Assembly: GCF_026723765.1 (NCBI RefSeq)
Contig: NZ_CP113524.1
Location: 4,350,001 to 4,414,000 of the forward strand
DNA length: 64,000 nucleotides
Source: Lacrimispora xylanolytica
GTDB taxonomy: Bacteria; Bacillota; Clostridia; Lachnospirales; Lachnospiraceae
Direction: 5' to 3'
The notes beneath the pieces are model-generated. The model saw nothing but the letters and a program-made list of their open reading frames with translations. It was not told the DNA's origin and made no database searches. A program made the translations under genes and the position numbers. Positions 8,795-16,364 of this stretch are shown piece by piece; the stretch's first letter is position 1, and each line of letters begins with the position of its first letter.

Positions 8795-8819
8795 GGGGGC
8801 TGATTAGCCCCCTATTTTT
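8795..8819 (+). terminator. Rho-independent terminator, shared by convergent genes
   Basis: GGGGGC, loop TGATTA, GCCCCC, then TATTTTT on the plus strand. The stop codon of the minus-strand gene (8806-8804) lies inside the loop. The minus direction has no real T-run, so the hairpin terminates mainly the plus-strand gene. Confidence 0.9.
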
Positions 8820-10765
8820 ACATCTGTGTACCAGAAACCAAACCTTCCGTCTTCCACTGGCTGCTCTTTTGACAGAACAAAGTTAGGGAAGCCAAACATA
8901 GAAGCCATATACCGTTCATTGCTGTAATAATGACCTGGAACTCCTAAAAGATAACGTGGCATTCCATTTTCATTGAAAAGCTTTGCCAGAATTAAGTAAC
9001 GGTAATTATAATATCCGTGGAGCAGGAAGCTGTTGTTTCCATACACCCAGGCGTCTCTTGGCAACAGGCCGATGTCCTGGGGCTTGATGGTTAAGATCTC
9101 ACAGCCTTCTTCATAGTCAAAGGCAAGAATTCTGGTATGTTCCCGTCTCATTCTATCCCATACAATATCATGAGGACTTTCTTCCTGACCTTCATTCCTT
9201 AAAAGCCGCTCTAAATCAGCCGGATTGCCAAGCTTTGGAGCGTCCGGGTGCTGCACTGGTTCCTCTTTTAGCGGCGCATCGACCCGGTAAAGCAGGGTTC
9301 TGCCAGGGGAAGGAGAGTCTTCGTAGGATATGGCCTCGGCAGGTACTGCTTCTGCTTCCATCTGACCAGTATTATTTTCATAAGCCAAGGTATCAAATGT
9401 ATCCTGGCTTTCCTCATCCGGGTCGCTCCACTCCTGGGAAACGGGGCCGGTAGCTCCGGTACGGTTTGCCTGAGGCACGCCAGGGGTCGGACCTGTGGAA
9501 GATGGCGGCTGCTGCCACCAGCCTGGAATCGGGCCAGTTGTTACGGGACGGGAGCCCGGAACCGGACCTGTACTAAAGGGAGAGGATTCTCCATCCCAGC
9601 CAACGGTGGGACCTGTTATTGTGGGACCTGGAGGCGTAGGGCCTGTGGTCCGCGGACCGGTCCCTGGAATCGGGCCTATGAATACTGGATTCGTAACCGG
9701 TACTGGTCCTGTAGGGATGGGACGGGTTATTGTCATTGGACCTGTTAAAGTTGGAATTGGCTCATTTACAGGCATTGGAGAAGGTCCTGTCGCACCTGCG
9801 GTTGGACCGGTCATTCCTCGATTTGGACCAGTCATTCCCTGAGTTGGGCCGGTCATTCCTCGATTCGGGCCAGTCATTCCTTGAGTTGGGCCAGTCATTC
9901 CTCGGGTGGGGCCAGTCATTCCCTGGGTCGGCCCGGTCATTCCTCGATTCGGGCCAGTCATTCCCTGGGTCGGCCCGGTCATTCCTCGATTCGGGCCAGT
10001 CATTCCCTGGGTCGGCCCGGTCATTCCTTGGGCGGGGCCGGTCATTCCTCGGGCGGGGCCGGTCATTCCAGGCATACCACCTTGCTGCTGAGCATCCAAC
10101 ATGGACTCTGAATCCCCAACTATGTAGCCTTCGTTATTTTGCATTTCCAAAGAGTCAGCTCCGGAGTCATTTTCCAGAGCATCCTTTATTGCATCACTTT
10201 CCAGAGAGGCAACCAGGTTCTCCTCCCCTACTGCATCCTCAGCCTGCTGCTGGGATGTGTCTTTATTTTCTGATGTTTCACTGGACTGCAGTGGAAACTC
10301 TTCTTCTATCTCCCGTACAGCCTTTTTTATCTGCTCTTCTGAAATTGCGGGCCGGTCGTCATTTTGATTGGCCGGAGATGCTTTTTTTAATTCCACTTCT
10401 GCCGCATGGGATACTGCATCCTCCCATATGGTCGTATAGGAACGCCATGTATTTTTTACGTCGTGGATGGTCAGTCCGAAGCACTGATCCACGGCAATAC
10501 CGGAATGCTCAATATCACTTGCTGATACTGCCGCTCTGAATTCACCAGAACCACCTCGAATGAAAATATTACCGAGGTAGATTTCCTGCTCTCCGGCTAA
10601 TAAGTACACCCCTATATCATTGCCACCCACATATACCCGTTTCACACTTACCGTAATCTTGCATTGGATTCCTCTCGTCTCTATCTTGGCAAATCCGATG
10701 TTTTTTCCTTTGACTCCGCCTTCATAGGCGTAAATATATGAGATTAGTCTTCGATAGTTAGACAT
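8804..10765 (-). CDS. Repeat-rich protein with GMTGP heptads between two conserved end domains
   Basis: 653 residues, function unknown. Residues 1-120 form a folded N-terminal domain (starts [15 protein letters not shown]). Residues 125-225 are acidic. Residues 233-330 are 14 tandem heptads of GMTGPxx. Residues 331-445 are a looser Gly-Pro-Thr-rich stretch (TGPVPGS, TGPIPGW). Residues 530-653 are a folded C-terminal domain rich in Tyr and Trp ([27 protein letters not shown]); I think this is a DUF6128-type domain, but from memory only. No signal peptide or membrane segment is seen. Gly is not every third residue, so it is not a normal collagen helix. A role in spore or cell coat is a guess. 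AAAGGAG precedes the start. Confidence 0.85.
   Translation of the reverse strand: MSNYRRLISYIYAYEGGVKGKNIGFAKIETRGIQCKITVSVKRVYVGGNDIGVYLLAGEQEIYLGNIFIRGGSGEFRAAVSASDIEHSGIAVDQCFGLTIHDVKNTWRSYTTIWEDAVSHAAEVELKKASPANQNDDRPAISEEQIKKAVREIEEEFPLQSSETSENKDTSQQQAEDAVGEENLVASLESDAIKDALENDSGADSLEMQNNEGYIVGDSESMLDAQQQGGMPGMTGPARGMTGPAQGMTGPTQGMTGPNRGMTGPTQGMTGPNRGMTGPTQGMTGPTRGMTGPTQGMTGPNRGMTGPTQGMTGPNRGMTGPTAGATGPSPMPVNEPIPTLTGPMTITRPIPTGPVPVTNPVFIGPIPGTGPRTTGPTPPGPTITGPTVGWDGESSPFSTGPVPGSRPVTTGPIPGWWQQPPSSTGPTPGVPQANRTGATGPVSQEWSDPDEESQDTFDTLAYENNTGQMEAEAVPAEAISYEDSPSPGRTLLYRVDAPLKEEPVQHPDAPKLGNPADLERLLRNEGQEESPHDIVWDRMRREHTRILAFDYEEGCEILTIKPQDIGLLPRDAWVYGNNSFLLHGYYNYRYLILAKLFNENGMPRYLLGVPGHYYSNERYMASMFGFPNFVLSKEQPVEDGRFGFWYTDVKIGG
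9776..10069 (-). repeat. Fourteen 21-bp units (42-bp dimers) encoding GMTGPxx
   Basis: Codons 233-330. The variable last two residues alternate TQ and NR for much of the array, giving near-identical 42-bp units (plus strand begins GGGCCAGTCATTCCC). The units are almost free of synonymous change in the centre, as expected for recent unequal exchange or slippage. Confidence 0.93.
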
Positions 10766-10883
10766 GCCACCACTCCTTTATAATTATTTTATGCAAAATG
10801 CCATTGCATGTATGACATAAAAATGTTATCCTGTTGAAAGAATAAAATAAAAATTTTTTCCAATCTTACGGAGGAATAAAAAA

Positions 10884-11609
10884 ATGAAGCTTTATCGCGC
10901 CAAAGATTATTACGATATGAGCCGCAAAGCTGCCAATATTATCTCAGCTCAGGTAATCATGAAACCAAACTGTGTGCTGGGTCTGGCAACGGGTTCCACA
11001 CCGGTTGGTATCTACAAACAGCTGATTGAATGGTACAATAAGGGGGATCTGGACTTTTCCAGAGTCAAGACTGCGAATCTTGATGAATACAAAGGACTTA
11101 CCAAAGACAATGACCAGAGTTATTATTACTTTATGCGTGAAAACCTTTTTCGCCACGTAAATATTAACGAAGCGAATACCAATATTCCAGATGGCACAGA
11201 GACAGACGCGATCAAGGAAGCCGCCCGATATGAGGAAGCCATTAAGGAACTGGGCGGCATTGACTTACAGCTCTTAGGACTGGGACACAATGGTCACATC
11301 GGTTTTAATGAACCTTCTAACATCTTCCCAAAGGATACTCATATTGTCGATCTTCAGGAGAGCACCATTGAGGCCAACAAACGCTTTTTCGATTCCATTG
11401 ACCAGGTTCCAAGACAGGCTTATACCATGGGGATCGGCACCATCATGAGTGCTAAAAAGATTCTTCTAGTTGTCAGCGGGGAGGATAAAGCACAGATTCT
11501 TCACGATGTCATCAAAGGCCCGGTAAGCCCAAGTGTTCCTGCTTCGATTCTGCAGCTTCATCCAGACGTGATCATCGTAGCCGATGAGGCAGCGTTATCT
11601 AAATTTTAG
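10884..11609 (+). CDS. nagB: Glucosamine-6-phosphate deaminase
   Basis: 241 residues, normal length. Motifs are LGLATGSTPVGIY, NLDEYKGL (catalytic Asp), LLGLGHNGHIGFNEP and the sugar-phosphate site KKILLVVSGEDKA. It converts glucosamine-6-phosphate to fructose-6-phosphate and ammonia, feeding amino sugars into glycolysis. There is no nagA neighbour. The ATG has GGAGG 9 bases upstream. The 3' end is followed directly by a new promoter at 11621, so it is probably a single-gene unit. Confidence 0.96.
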   Translation: MKLYRAKDYYDMSRKAANIISAQVIMKPNCVLGLATGSTPVGIYKQLIEWYNKGDLDFSRVKTANLDEYKGLTKDNDQSYYYFMRENLFRHVNINEANTNIPDGTETDAIKEAARYEEAIKELGGIDLQLLGLGHNGHIGFNEPSNIFPKDTHIVDLQESTIEANKRFFDSIDQVPRQAYTMGIGTIMSAKKILLVVSGEDKAQILHDVIKGPVSPSVPASILQLHPDVIIVADEAALSKF

Positions 11610-11620
11610 CCCTGTCTTTC

Positions 11621-11649
11621 TTGACTTATAGACAGCTGAATGATATGAT
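11621..11649 (+). promoter_or_regulatory. Promoter of the 50-codon leader ORF and ABC exporter
   Basis: TTGACT, 17 bases, TATGAT. It starts 12 bases after the nagB stop. Predicted initiation near 11656 gives a leader of about 330 nt before the first permease gene. Confidence 0.8.
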
Positions 11650-11682
11650 ACTTTAAATTCTTTTAAAAGGAGGTGAGACAAA

Positions 11683-11835
11683 ATGAACCATATTTCCATC
11701 GAATTCACTACATTATGGCAAAATATTCAATTCATTACTGTGATTTTCTGTAATTTCGCACTGTCCGTGTATAAGTGCGCCCATTTTTACGAAAATCCCA
11801 GCGTCTCACCTCAGATTTTGTCTGACATCCGGTAA
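11683..11835 (+). CDS. 50-residue leader or small membrane peptide
   Basis: Small ORF with a very strong ribosome binding site (AAAGGAGGTG, 7 bases from ATG) and its own promoter. The peptide has a hydrophobic stretch, residues 10-29 (LWQNIQFITVIFCNFALSVY), then a polar tail with Cys32 and no aromatic-rich or single-amino-acid run that would suggest classical amino-acid attenuation. It resembles no family I know. Options are a regulatory leader peptide for the ABC exporter downstream, or a type I-toxin-like small membrane protein whose Shine-Dalgarno is masked by its own mRNA. Codon use cannot decide at this length. Confidence 0.6.
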   Translation: MNHISIEFTTLWQNIQFITVIFCNFALSVYKCAHFYENPSVSPQILSDIR

Positions 11836-11866
11836 TTAATTTTGCTGATGAATGACTGATTTTCTG

Positions 11867-11895
11867 CCCGGACGCCATAGGTGCCGGGTTTTTTT
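11867..11895 (+). terminator. Intrinsic terminator between leader ORF and ABC genes
   Basis: CCCGGACGCC, loop ATA, GGTGCCGGG (one bulged A), then seven T. It lies 31 bases past the small ORF stop and 89 bases before the first permease, so it is placed to act as an attenuator or simply to end a short transcript. Confidence 0.85.
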
Positions 11896-11983
11896 GTGGG
11901 TTTTTCGAGAAATAAGAGTACATAACGGACTTCAACTTGTTTAAATACCGCTTATTTAACTGCAAAATGGAGGAATCTCATTC

Positions 11984-12787
11984 ATGAATCAGAAAAAAAA
12001 TATTCTTTCCGGCTATGGCTCCCTTCTAAAGGCCATACGCTCTACCATGTTTATTTGTACCAAACAAATTTTTGACGGCGGCTTTCTGTTCGTAGCAGGA
12101 GGCTATATGATTCAGGCCGTCCAGTTTGTCATGCTGATTTTTATCTGGAAGTCCTTAAATCAGGGGGAGGAGCTACTTACCTATACCTTGATGGCTACCA
12201 TACTGCACCAGGAGCTAAATATCATTTCCCCCGCCACATCTTCTCTTTGGGAGGGCTCGGTCATCGGTCGTTTTTTAAGGCCCATGCCGGTGGAGGCAAG
12301 CTTTATTGCGGAAACGATCGGAAAATGGTGGATACCTAATTTCCTGTTTTTCGGACTGCCCCTGTGGCTTTTGGCGCCATTTATTGGCATCAGCCCTTGG
12401 CCTGCTTCCCTGCACCATGGGATACTGGCTTTTATCAGCCTCCTATTGGCTGCTTCTCTTGGCTTTGCCATTGACCTTATTTTCGCTTCTTTTGCCATGC
12501 ATTTAAAAAATGGCTGCTTTGCCGCTTTGGCCATAAGAGAAGCTATATTTGCTCTGCTCTCCGGGGAGATGATTCCCTTTACCCTGTTTCCCAAGGCAGT
12601 GGGAACCATCTTTTCCCTTATGCCTCTTGGTTCCATTGGCCATGGGCCGCTTACCATATATACAGGGCTTGCAGATAATCCGGGTTTCGTTTTGGGGCTT
12701 CAGGTTTTTTGGAATCTTACTATCTGGACCGGGGCAATTTTATTTTTCAGAAAAAGCAAAGAAAGGATGATTTCTTTTGGTGGATAA
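11984..12787 (+). CDS. ABC-2 type transporter permease, first subunit
   Basis: 267 residues with about six membrane segments (for example MIQAVQFVMLIFIWKSL and GILAFISLLLAASLGFAIDL). This is an ABC-2 exporter permease of the DUF990-like type, where two unequal permeases and one ATPase form the complex. The substrate is unknown; exporters of this shape often carry lipids, antibiotics or polysaccharide precursors. The ATG has GGAGG 10 bases upstream. It overlaps the second permease start by several bases, giving a tight three-gene operon. Confidence 0.88.
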   Translation: MNQKKNILSGYGSLLKAIRSTMFICTKQIFDGGFLFVAGGYMIQAVQFVMLIFIWKSLNQGEELLTYTLMATILHQELNIISPATSSLWEGSVIGRFLRPMPVEASFIAETIGKWWIPNFLFFGLPLWLLAPFIGISPWPASLHHGILAFISLLLAASLGFAIDLIFASFAMHLKNGCFAALAIREAIFALLSGEMIPFTLFPKAVGTIFSLMPLGSIGHGPLTIYTGLADNPGFVLGLQVFWNLTIWTGAILFFRKSKERMISFGG

Positions 12788-13637
12788 TTTAAAAACGGTT
12801 TTACGTCTGTATCGACGATACGCTGTCATGGATCTTCTTTGGCTCCTTCGGGATACCAGATATTTTTTCATACAGGTTTTATCGGATGGGATCAGCGGTG
12901 GCTGCACCGTCGCCGGTGTCTATCTCCTGTCCTTAAACTTTGAGCATTTCGCAGGAATGGGGCGAAATGAAATATTATTTATGATGGGGTACGCCCTGTT
13001 TGTGGAAGGAATCTTTAATCTGTTCTTTATCGGCAACAATTCTGGATTTATCAGCCGGGTCGTGGGCAGAGGTCAGCTTGATCACATAATGATTCAGCCA
13101 GTGCCTCTTTGGGCAGAGCTTTTGACCCAGGGATTTTGCCCATTTTCCGGTTCACCCCTCTTTTTCATGGGAGCCGGGCTTTCTTTATACGGTGCTTTCA
13201 AGGTTGGAATTACGATGTATGGAACCTGGCTTTTATTATTTCTTCTATACGGCATTTGCTCCTGCCTGCTGATTATGGCATTTCTTTATATCCTCTCTTC
13301 CATGGCCTTTTATGCGCCAGCGGCTGCGGAGGAAATTTCCATGGTGGGGAAAGATATGTTTTCTTCTCTTAAAACATATCCCCTGGGAAATATGAACCCA
13401 GTGGTAAAAAGACTATTCTTAACCGTTCTTCCCATCGGGCTAACCGCCTGGTTTCCCTCCCTCTTACTTTTAGAGGCAGGGGCAGGAGGCGTGGCCTCAC
13501 TTCGACTTTTGCCGGCACTCTATCTTCCGGCAGCAACGGCAGTTTTTTCACTGCTTGCTTTATTTTTATTCAGGAAAGGAATGAAACATTATGAACGATA
13601 TGGTTCTCCAAGGTACTCCGGCTTTGGTTTTAGATAA
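12780..13637 (+). CDS. ABC-2 type transporter permease, second subunit
   Basis: About 285 residues with six predicted membrane segments and a DUF990-type pattern (RDTRYFFIQVLSDGISGG near the N-terminus, then QPVPLWAELL). The start is GTG at 12780 (TTG at 12777 also possible); both overlap the stop of the first permease and use AAAGGA about 10 bases upstream. Its 3' end overlaps the ATPase gene by about 47 bases, so translation of all three genes is probably coupled. Confidence 0.87.
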   Translation: MDNLKTVLRLYRRYAVMDLLWLLRDTRYFFIQVLSDGISGGCTVAGVYLLSLNFEHFAGMGRNEILFMMGYALFVEGIFNLFFIGNNSGFISRVVGRGQLDHIMIQPVPLWAELLTQGFCPFSGSPLFFMGAGLSLYGAFKVGITMYGTWLLLFLLYGICSCLLIMAFLYILSSMAFYAPAAAEEISMVGKDMFSSLKTYPLGNMNPVVKRLFLTVLPIGLTAWFPSLLLLEAGAGGVASLRLLPALYLPAATAVFSLLALFLFRKGMKHYERYGSPRYSGFGFR

Positions 13638-14601
13638 CGTAACAAAAACATATTCTCAATGGCAAAGAAGCGGGAAAGCAAAGGATATTATTAAAAATCT
13701 TCTAAAGCCTGAAAAAAAGGTGGTCACAGCCTTAGATCAGGTCTCCCTGACCATAGGACAGGGGGAATTTGTGGCTTATGCCGGGGCAAATGGCGCCGGT
13801 AAAAGTACCACCATAAAAATATTATCCGGCATACTTACACCAACAAGCGGTCAGGTGACTGTACTGGGCTTAAGTCCTTTAAAGGACCGGATTGCTCTTA
13901 TGAACCGGGTGGGAGTTCTTTTTGGACAGCGGACAGAATTGTGGTGGGACCACCCGGTCATTACAAGCTTCCAGTGGAAAAAGGATGTCTGGAATATTCC
14001 CGATGAGGTTTACGAGAGAAATCTTCAAATGGCTACAGAGCTTTTGGATCTGTCTGATATCCTGAAAACGTTTGCCAGGGAGCTGAGTCTGGGCCAGCGG
14101 ATGCGGGCAGATATTGCCATGCTTCTTTTGCATGGGCCTGACCTTATTTTTCTCGATGAACCTACGTTGGGGCTTGATGTTCTAGCCAAGCAGCAGATGA
14201 TCGGCTTCTTAAAGAGACTGAACAAGGAGCAGGGGACTACGGTAGTCGTTACCAGCCACGACATGGATGACTTAGAGGAAATGGCCCAGCGGGTGGTTCT
14301 GTTAAACAAGGGTAACATTGCCTTTGATGGGGATTTTAACGAGCTTAGAGATGTGATGGGCGGCTTCTACCGGATCTTAATTACCACTCAGCCCGGAATG
14401 CCTCCCCTCTCTCTTTTGGATATGAAGCTTTTAAAGTCTGAGAACGATGTTCATGAGTATGAATTCGACCGGACGAAGCTTCCGATTCATGAGGTTTTGG
14501 GAAATCTGTCTAAATTCAGCCAGATTCGTGATGTGGAGATTAAAAAGGCTCCCATTGAAGATGTAGTCGCCAATCTCTATTTAAGCTGGAAGGAAAAATA
14601 G
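13591..14601 (+). CDS. ABC transporter ATP-binding protein
   Basis: 336 residues. Walker A is GANGAGKST, the Q-loop region is GVLFGQRTELWWD, the signature is LSLGQRMRAD (variant of LSGGQ), Walker B is LIFLDEPTLGLD, and the H-loop is VVTSHDMDDLE. The C-terminal 100 residues are the regulatory extension of exporters of this type. It powers the two permeases before it. The ATG at 13591 lies inside the previous gene; an in-frame ATG at 13600 is an alternative. The operon ends here, as the next gene has its own promoter. Confidence 0.93.
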   Translation: MNDMVLQGTPALVLDNVTKTYSQWQRSGKAKDIIKNLLKPEKKVVTALDQVSLTIGQGEFVAYAGANGAGKSTTIKILSGILTPTSGQVTVLGLSPLKDRIALMNRVGVLFGQRTELWWDHPVITSFQWKKDVWNIPDEVYERNLQMATELLDLSDILKTFARELSLGQRMRADIAMLLLHGPDLIFLDEPTLGLDVLAKQQMIGFLKRLNKEQGTTVVVTSHDMDDLEEMAQRVVLLNKGNIAFDGDFNELRDVMGGFYRILITTQPGMPPLSLLDMKLLKSENDVHEYEFDRTKLPIHEVLGNLSKFSQIRDVEIKKAPIEDVVANLYLSWKEK

Positions 14602-14604
14602 TAG

Positions 14605-14633
14605 TTGGATTTTCCTGGGAAATAGTGTAGAAT
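14605..14633 (+). promoter_or_regulatory. Promoter of the hemerythrin gene
   Basis: TTGGAT, 17 bases, TAGAAT, beginning 4 bases after the ATPase stop. Initiation is expected near 14640, about 25 bases before the ATG. Confidence 0.7.
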
Positions 14634-14664
14634 ATCAATAAAAAATGGGAAACGGAGACGAATT

Positions 14665-15069
14665 ATGGCATATACATTTACGAAAGATTTAGAGACTGGA
14701 AACCAGTTAATCGACAACGAGCACCGTCAGCTGATTGATGCAATCAATAACCTTTTAACCGCATGTTCCACCGGAAAGGGACGTACGGAGCTTGCTAACA
14801 CTACAAAGTTCTTACAGGACTATACAGCCAAGCATTTCAGCGATGAGGAAAAGCTGCAGCTTCAGAGCCAGTATCCTGACTATGCTAACCACAAGCGCTA
14901 TCACGAGGATTTTAAGAAAGTGGTTGCCGGCATCTGCCAGAAGCTTGAAAAGGACGGCCCTACCATCTCACTGGTTGGAGAAGTCAACAGCGCCATTGCT
15001 GGATGGCTGATCAATCACATTAAAAAAGAAGATGTTAAGGTTGCTAACCATTTAAAAAGCAAAGCTTAA
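14665..15069 (+). CDS. Bacteriohemerythrin
   Basis: 134 residues, typical single-domain length. The di-iron ligand pattern is present: DNEHRQLIDAIN (His plus later Glu/Asp), AKHFSDEEKL, YANHKRYHEDF and INHIKKEDVKVA. The protein binds O2 reversibly in the cytosol and in anaerobes may scavenge or sense oxygen. GGAG lies 8 bases upstream of the ATG. It is monocistronic, with promoter and strong terminator on either side. Confidence 0.95.
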   Translation: MAYTFTKDLETGNQLIDNEHRQLIDAINNLLTACSTGKGRTELANTTKFLQDYTAKHFSDEEKLQLQSQYPDYANHKRYHEDFKKVVAGICQKLEKDGPTISLVGEVNSAIAGWLINHIKKEDVKVANHLKSKA

Positions 15070-15084
15070 TACATACTTTTTGTA

Positions 15085-15127
15085 AAACAGCAGATTCCAT
15101 TGGGCTACCCATTGGAATCTGCTGTTT
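15085..15127 (+). terminator. Terminator of the hemerythrin gene
   Basis: AACAGCAGATTCCA, loop, TGGAATCTGCTGTT followed by T-run; 14-bp perfect stem. Confidence 0.93.
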
Positions 15128-15238
15128 TTTATATTTATAATAATTTTTTTCCTCTTCTCTTTTAATCCTCATTGCTTTTTGATAGAATAGAATTTATGTA
15201 TAAACTACTACACACTCTCAGAAAGAAGGTACATGATT

Positions 15239-15658
15239 ATGAAGGATCCAAACTGCGCATACTGCATGAAGGGCGATCTGGTTGCAAAATTCGGTTACCC
15301 CATTTGTGAAATGGAAACAGGTTTTTTATATTTATTTAAGGAGCAGAGCAAAAAGGGCAGAGTCATTCTGGCCTATAAGGATCATGTCAGTGAAATGATC
15401 GATATCAGCGACGAAGAAAGAAATGCATTCTTTGGAGAGGTCTCCAAGGTCGCAAAAGCCATTCATAAGGTATTCCACCCGGATAAAGTCAACTACGGGG
15501 CTTATGGAGACACCGGCTGCCACCTCCATATGCACATCGTTCCCAAGTATAACGGGGGAGATGAATGGGGCGGTACCTTTACTATGAACCCGGACAAGGT
15601 CTATCTTACTGATAAGGAATATGAGGAAATGGCTGAGGCTATCCGGGAAGCATTATAG
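15239..15658 (+). CDS. HIT-family nucleotide-binding protein
   Basis: About 139 residues. The histidine triad HLHMHIVPK is present near residue 95, with a Cys pair at the N-terminus (CAYCMKG) that often binds zinc in HIT proteins. Members hydrolyse or transfer nucleotide phosphoramidates; the exact substrate is unknown. The ATG at 15239 is preferred over 15233 because AGAAGG is 9 bases away. A second, different HIT protein is encoded at 31735-32151. It is 37 bases from the next gene, so the two may be co-transcribed. Confidence 0.9.
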   Translation: MKDPNCAYCMKGDLVAKFGYPICEMETGFLYLFKEQSKKGRVILAYKDHVSEMIDISDEERNAFFGEVSKVAKAIHKVFHPDKVNYGAYGDTGCHLHMHIVPKYNGGDEWGGTFTMNPDKVYLTDKEYEEMAEAIREAL

Positions 15659-15695
15659 GCACAGCTGCGCTCCGTCTGAAAGAAAGGGTCATACC

Positions 15696-16247
15696 ATGTT
15701 AGAAGAAATCAGAAACCAGGCTCTAAAGGCTGCAAAGGAGCTTTTGGAAGCCGCACATTTAAAAAAGGGTGACTTAGTGGTGATCGGATGCTCATCCAGT
15801 GAAATCGCCAATCATCAGATCGGCTCTCATTCCAGTGAAGAGATTGGAAAAGAAGTCTTTACGGCAATCCATCAGGTGTTCTCTGACCAAGGGATTTATG
15901 TGGCTGCTCAGTGCTGCGAGCATTTAAACCGAGCCTTAATTCTGGAGGAAGAGGCGGCTGAACGTTATGGCTACGAACCAGTGAATGTACTTCCTCAGCT
16001 TAAGGCAGGAGGTTCTCTTGCAACTGCAGCCTATCATACGTTTTCTCACCCTGTGGCTGTGGAATGGATCAGGGCTCATGCTGGACTTGATATTGGAGAT
16101 ACTCTGATTGGCATGCATTTGCGCGCCGTTGCAGTTCCTGTACGAATCGATACCAAATACATCGGCTCTGCACGTGTGATTGCCGCACGTACCAGAGCCA
16201 AGTACATCGGTGGAGTGCGTGCCTGTTATGACGATACCATTGGATAA
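15696..16247 (+). CDS. UPF0340 / TIGR01440 family protein
   Basis: 183 residues, the usual length of the YwlG-like family (function unknown). Characteristic segments are VVIGCSSSEIANHQIG, QCCEHLNRAL and GMHLRAVAVPVR. The ATG at 15696 has AAAGGG upstream; the frame is open to 15621, but that region overlaps the HIT gene and does not look conserved. It ends in a terminator shared with the convergent lipoprotein gene. Confidence 0.9.
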   Translation: MLEEIRNQALKAAKELLEAAHLKKGDLVVIGCSSSEIANHQIGSHSSEEIGKEVFTAIHQVFSDQGIYVAAQCCEHLNRALILEEEAAERYGYEPVNVLPQLKAGGSLATAAYHTFSHPVAVEWIRAHAGLDIGDTLIGMHLRAVAVPVRIDTKYIGSARVIAARTRAKYIGGVRACYDDTIG

Positions 16248-16278
16248 GGTTACGCATTAAAATCATATGGAGTAAGAA

Positions 16279-16332
16279 AAAATACGCCTTGGTGCGGAAG
16301 CTTTTAAAAGTTCCGATCAAAGCGTATTTTTT
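16279..16332. terminator. Bidirectional terminator
   Basis: AATACGC and GCGTATT outer arms and GCGGAA/TTCCG inner arms, with A-run before and T-run after on the plus strand. It serves the UPF0340 gene and the convergent peptide-binding lipoprotein gene. Confidence 0.85.
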
Positions 16333-16364
16333 ACTCTTTATTTAAGAATCATTGATTGGTTTTA

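Larger units (their letters stand above)
11670..11895 (+). promoter_or_regulatory. Foldable leader RNA with alternative pairings over a Shine-Dalgarno site
   Basis: Directly seen: GAGGTGAGAC (11670-11679, containing the ribosome binding site) is a perfect complement of GTCTCACCTC (11803-11812). The overlapping AGACAAAAT (11676-11684, reaching the start codon) is a perfect complement of ATTTTGTCT (11815-11823). The two helices share AGAC, so they exclude each other. The downstream segments also form a small hairpin, TCAGA-TTTTG-TCTGA. A terminator hairpin follows at 11867. I infer a translation- or ligand-sensitive switch controlling either the small ORF or read-through into the ABC genes. Confidence 0.6.

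Noticed and set aside
9776-10069. CRISPR-like array
   Set aside because: Units are contiguous 21/42-bp coding repeats with no spacers and no cas genes.
9730-10539. Long plus-strand ORFs opposite the GMTGP repeat gene
   Set aside because: They come from the repeat periodicity being a multiple of three on both strands; no start signal, and the minus frame has conserved end domains.
11735-11965. 76-codon minus-strand ORF antisense to the leader ORF
   Set aside because: It crosses the terminator hairpin and has no good ribosome binding site; the plus-strand signals are far stronger.
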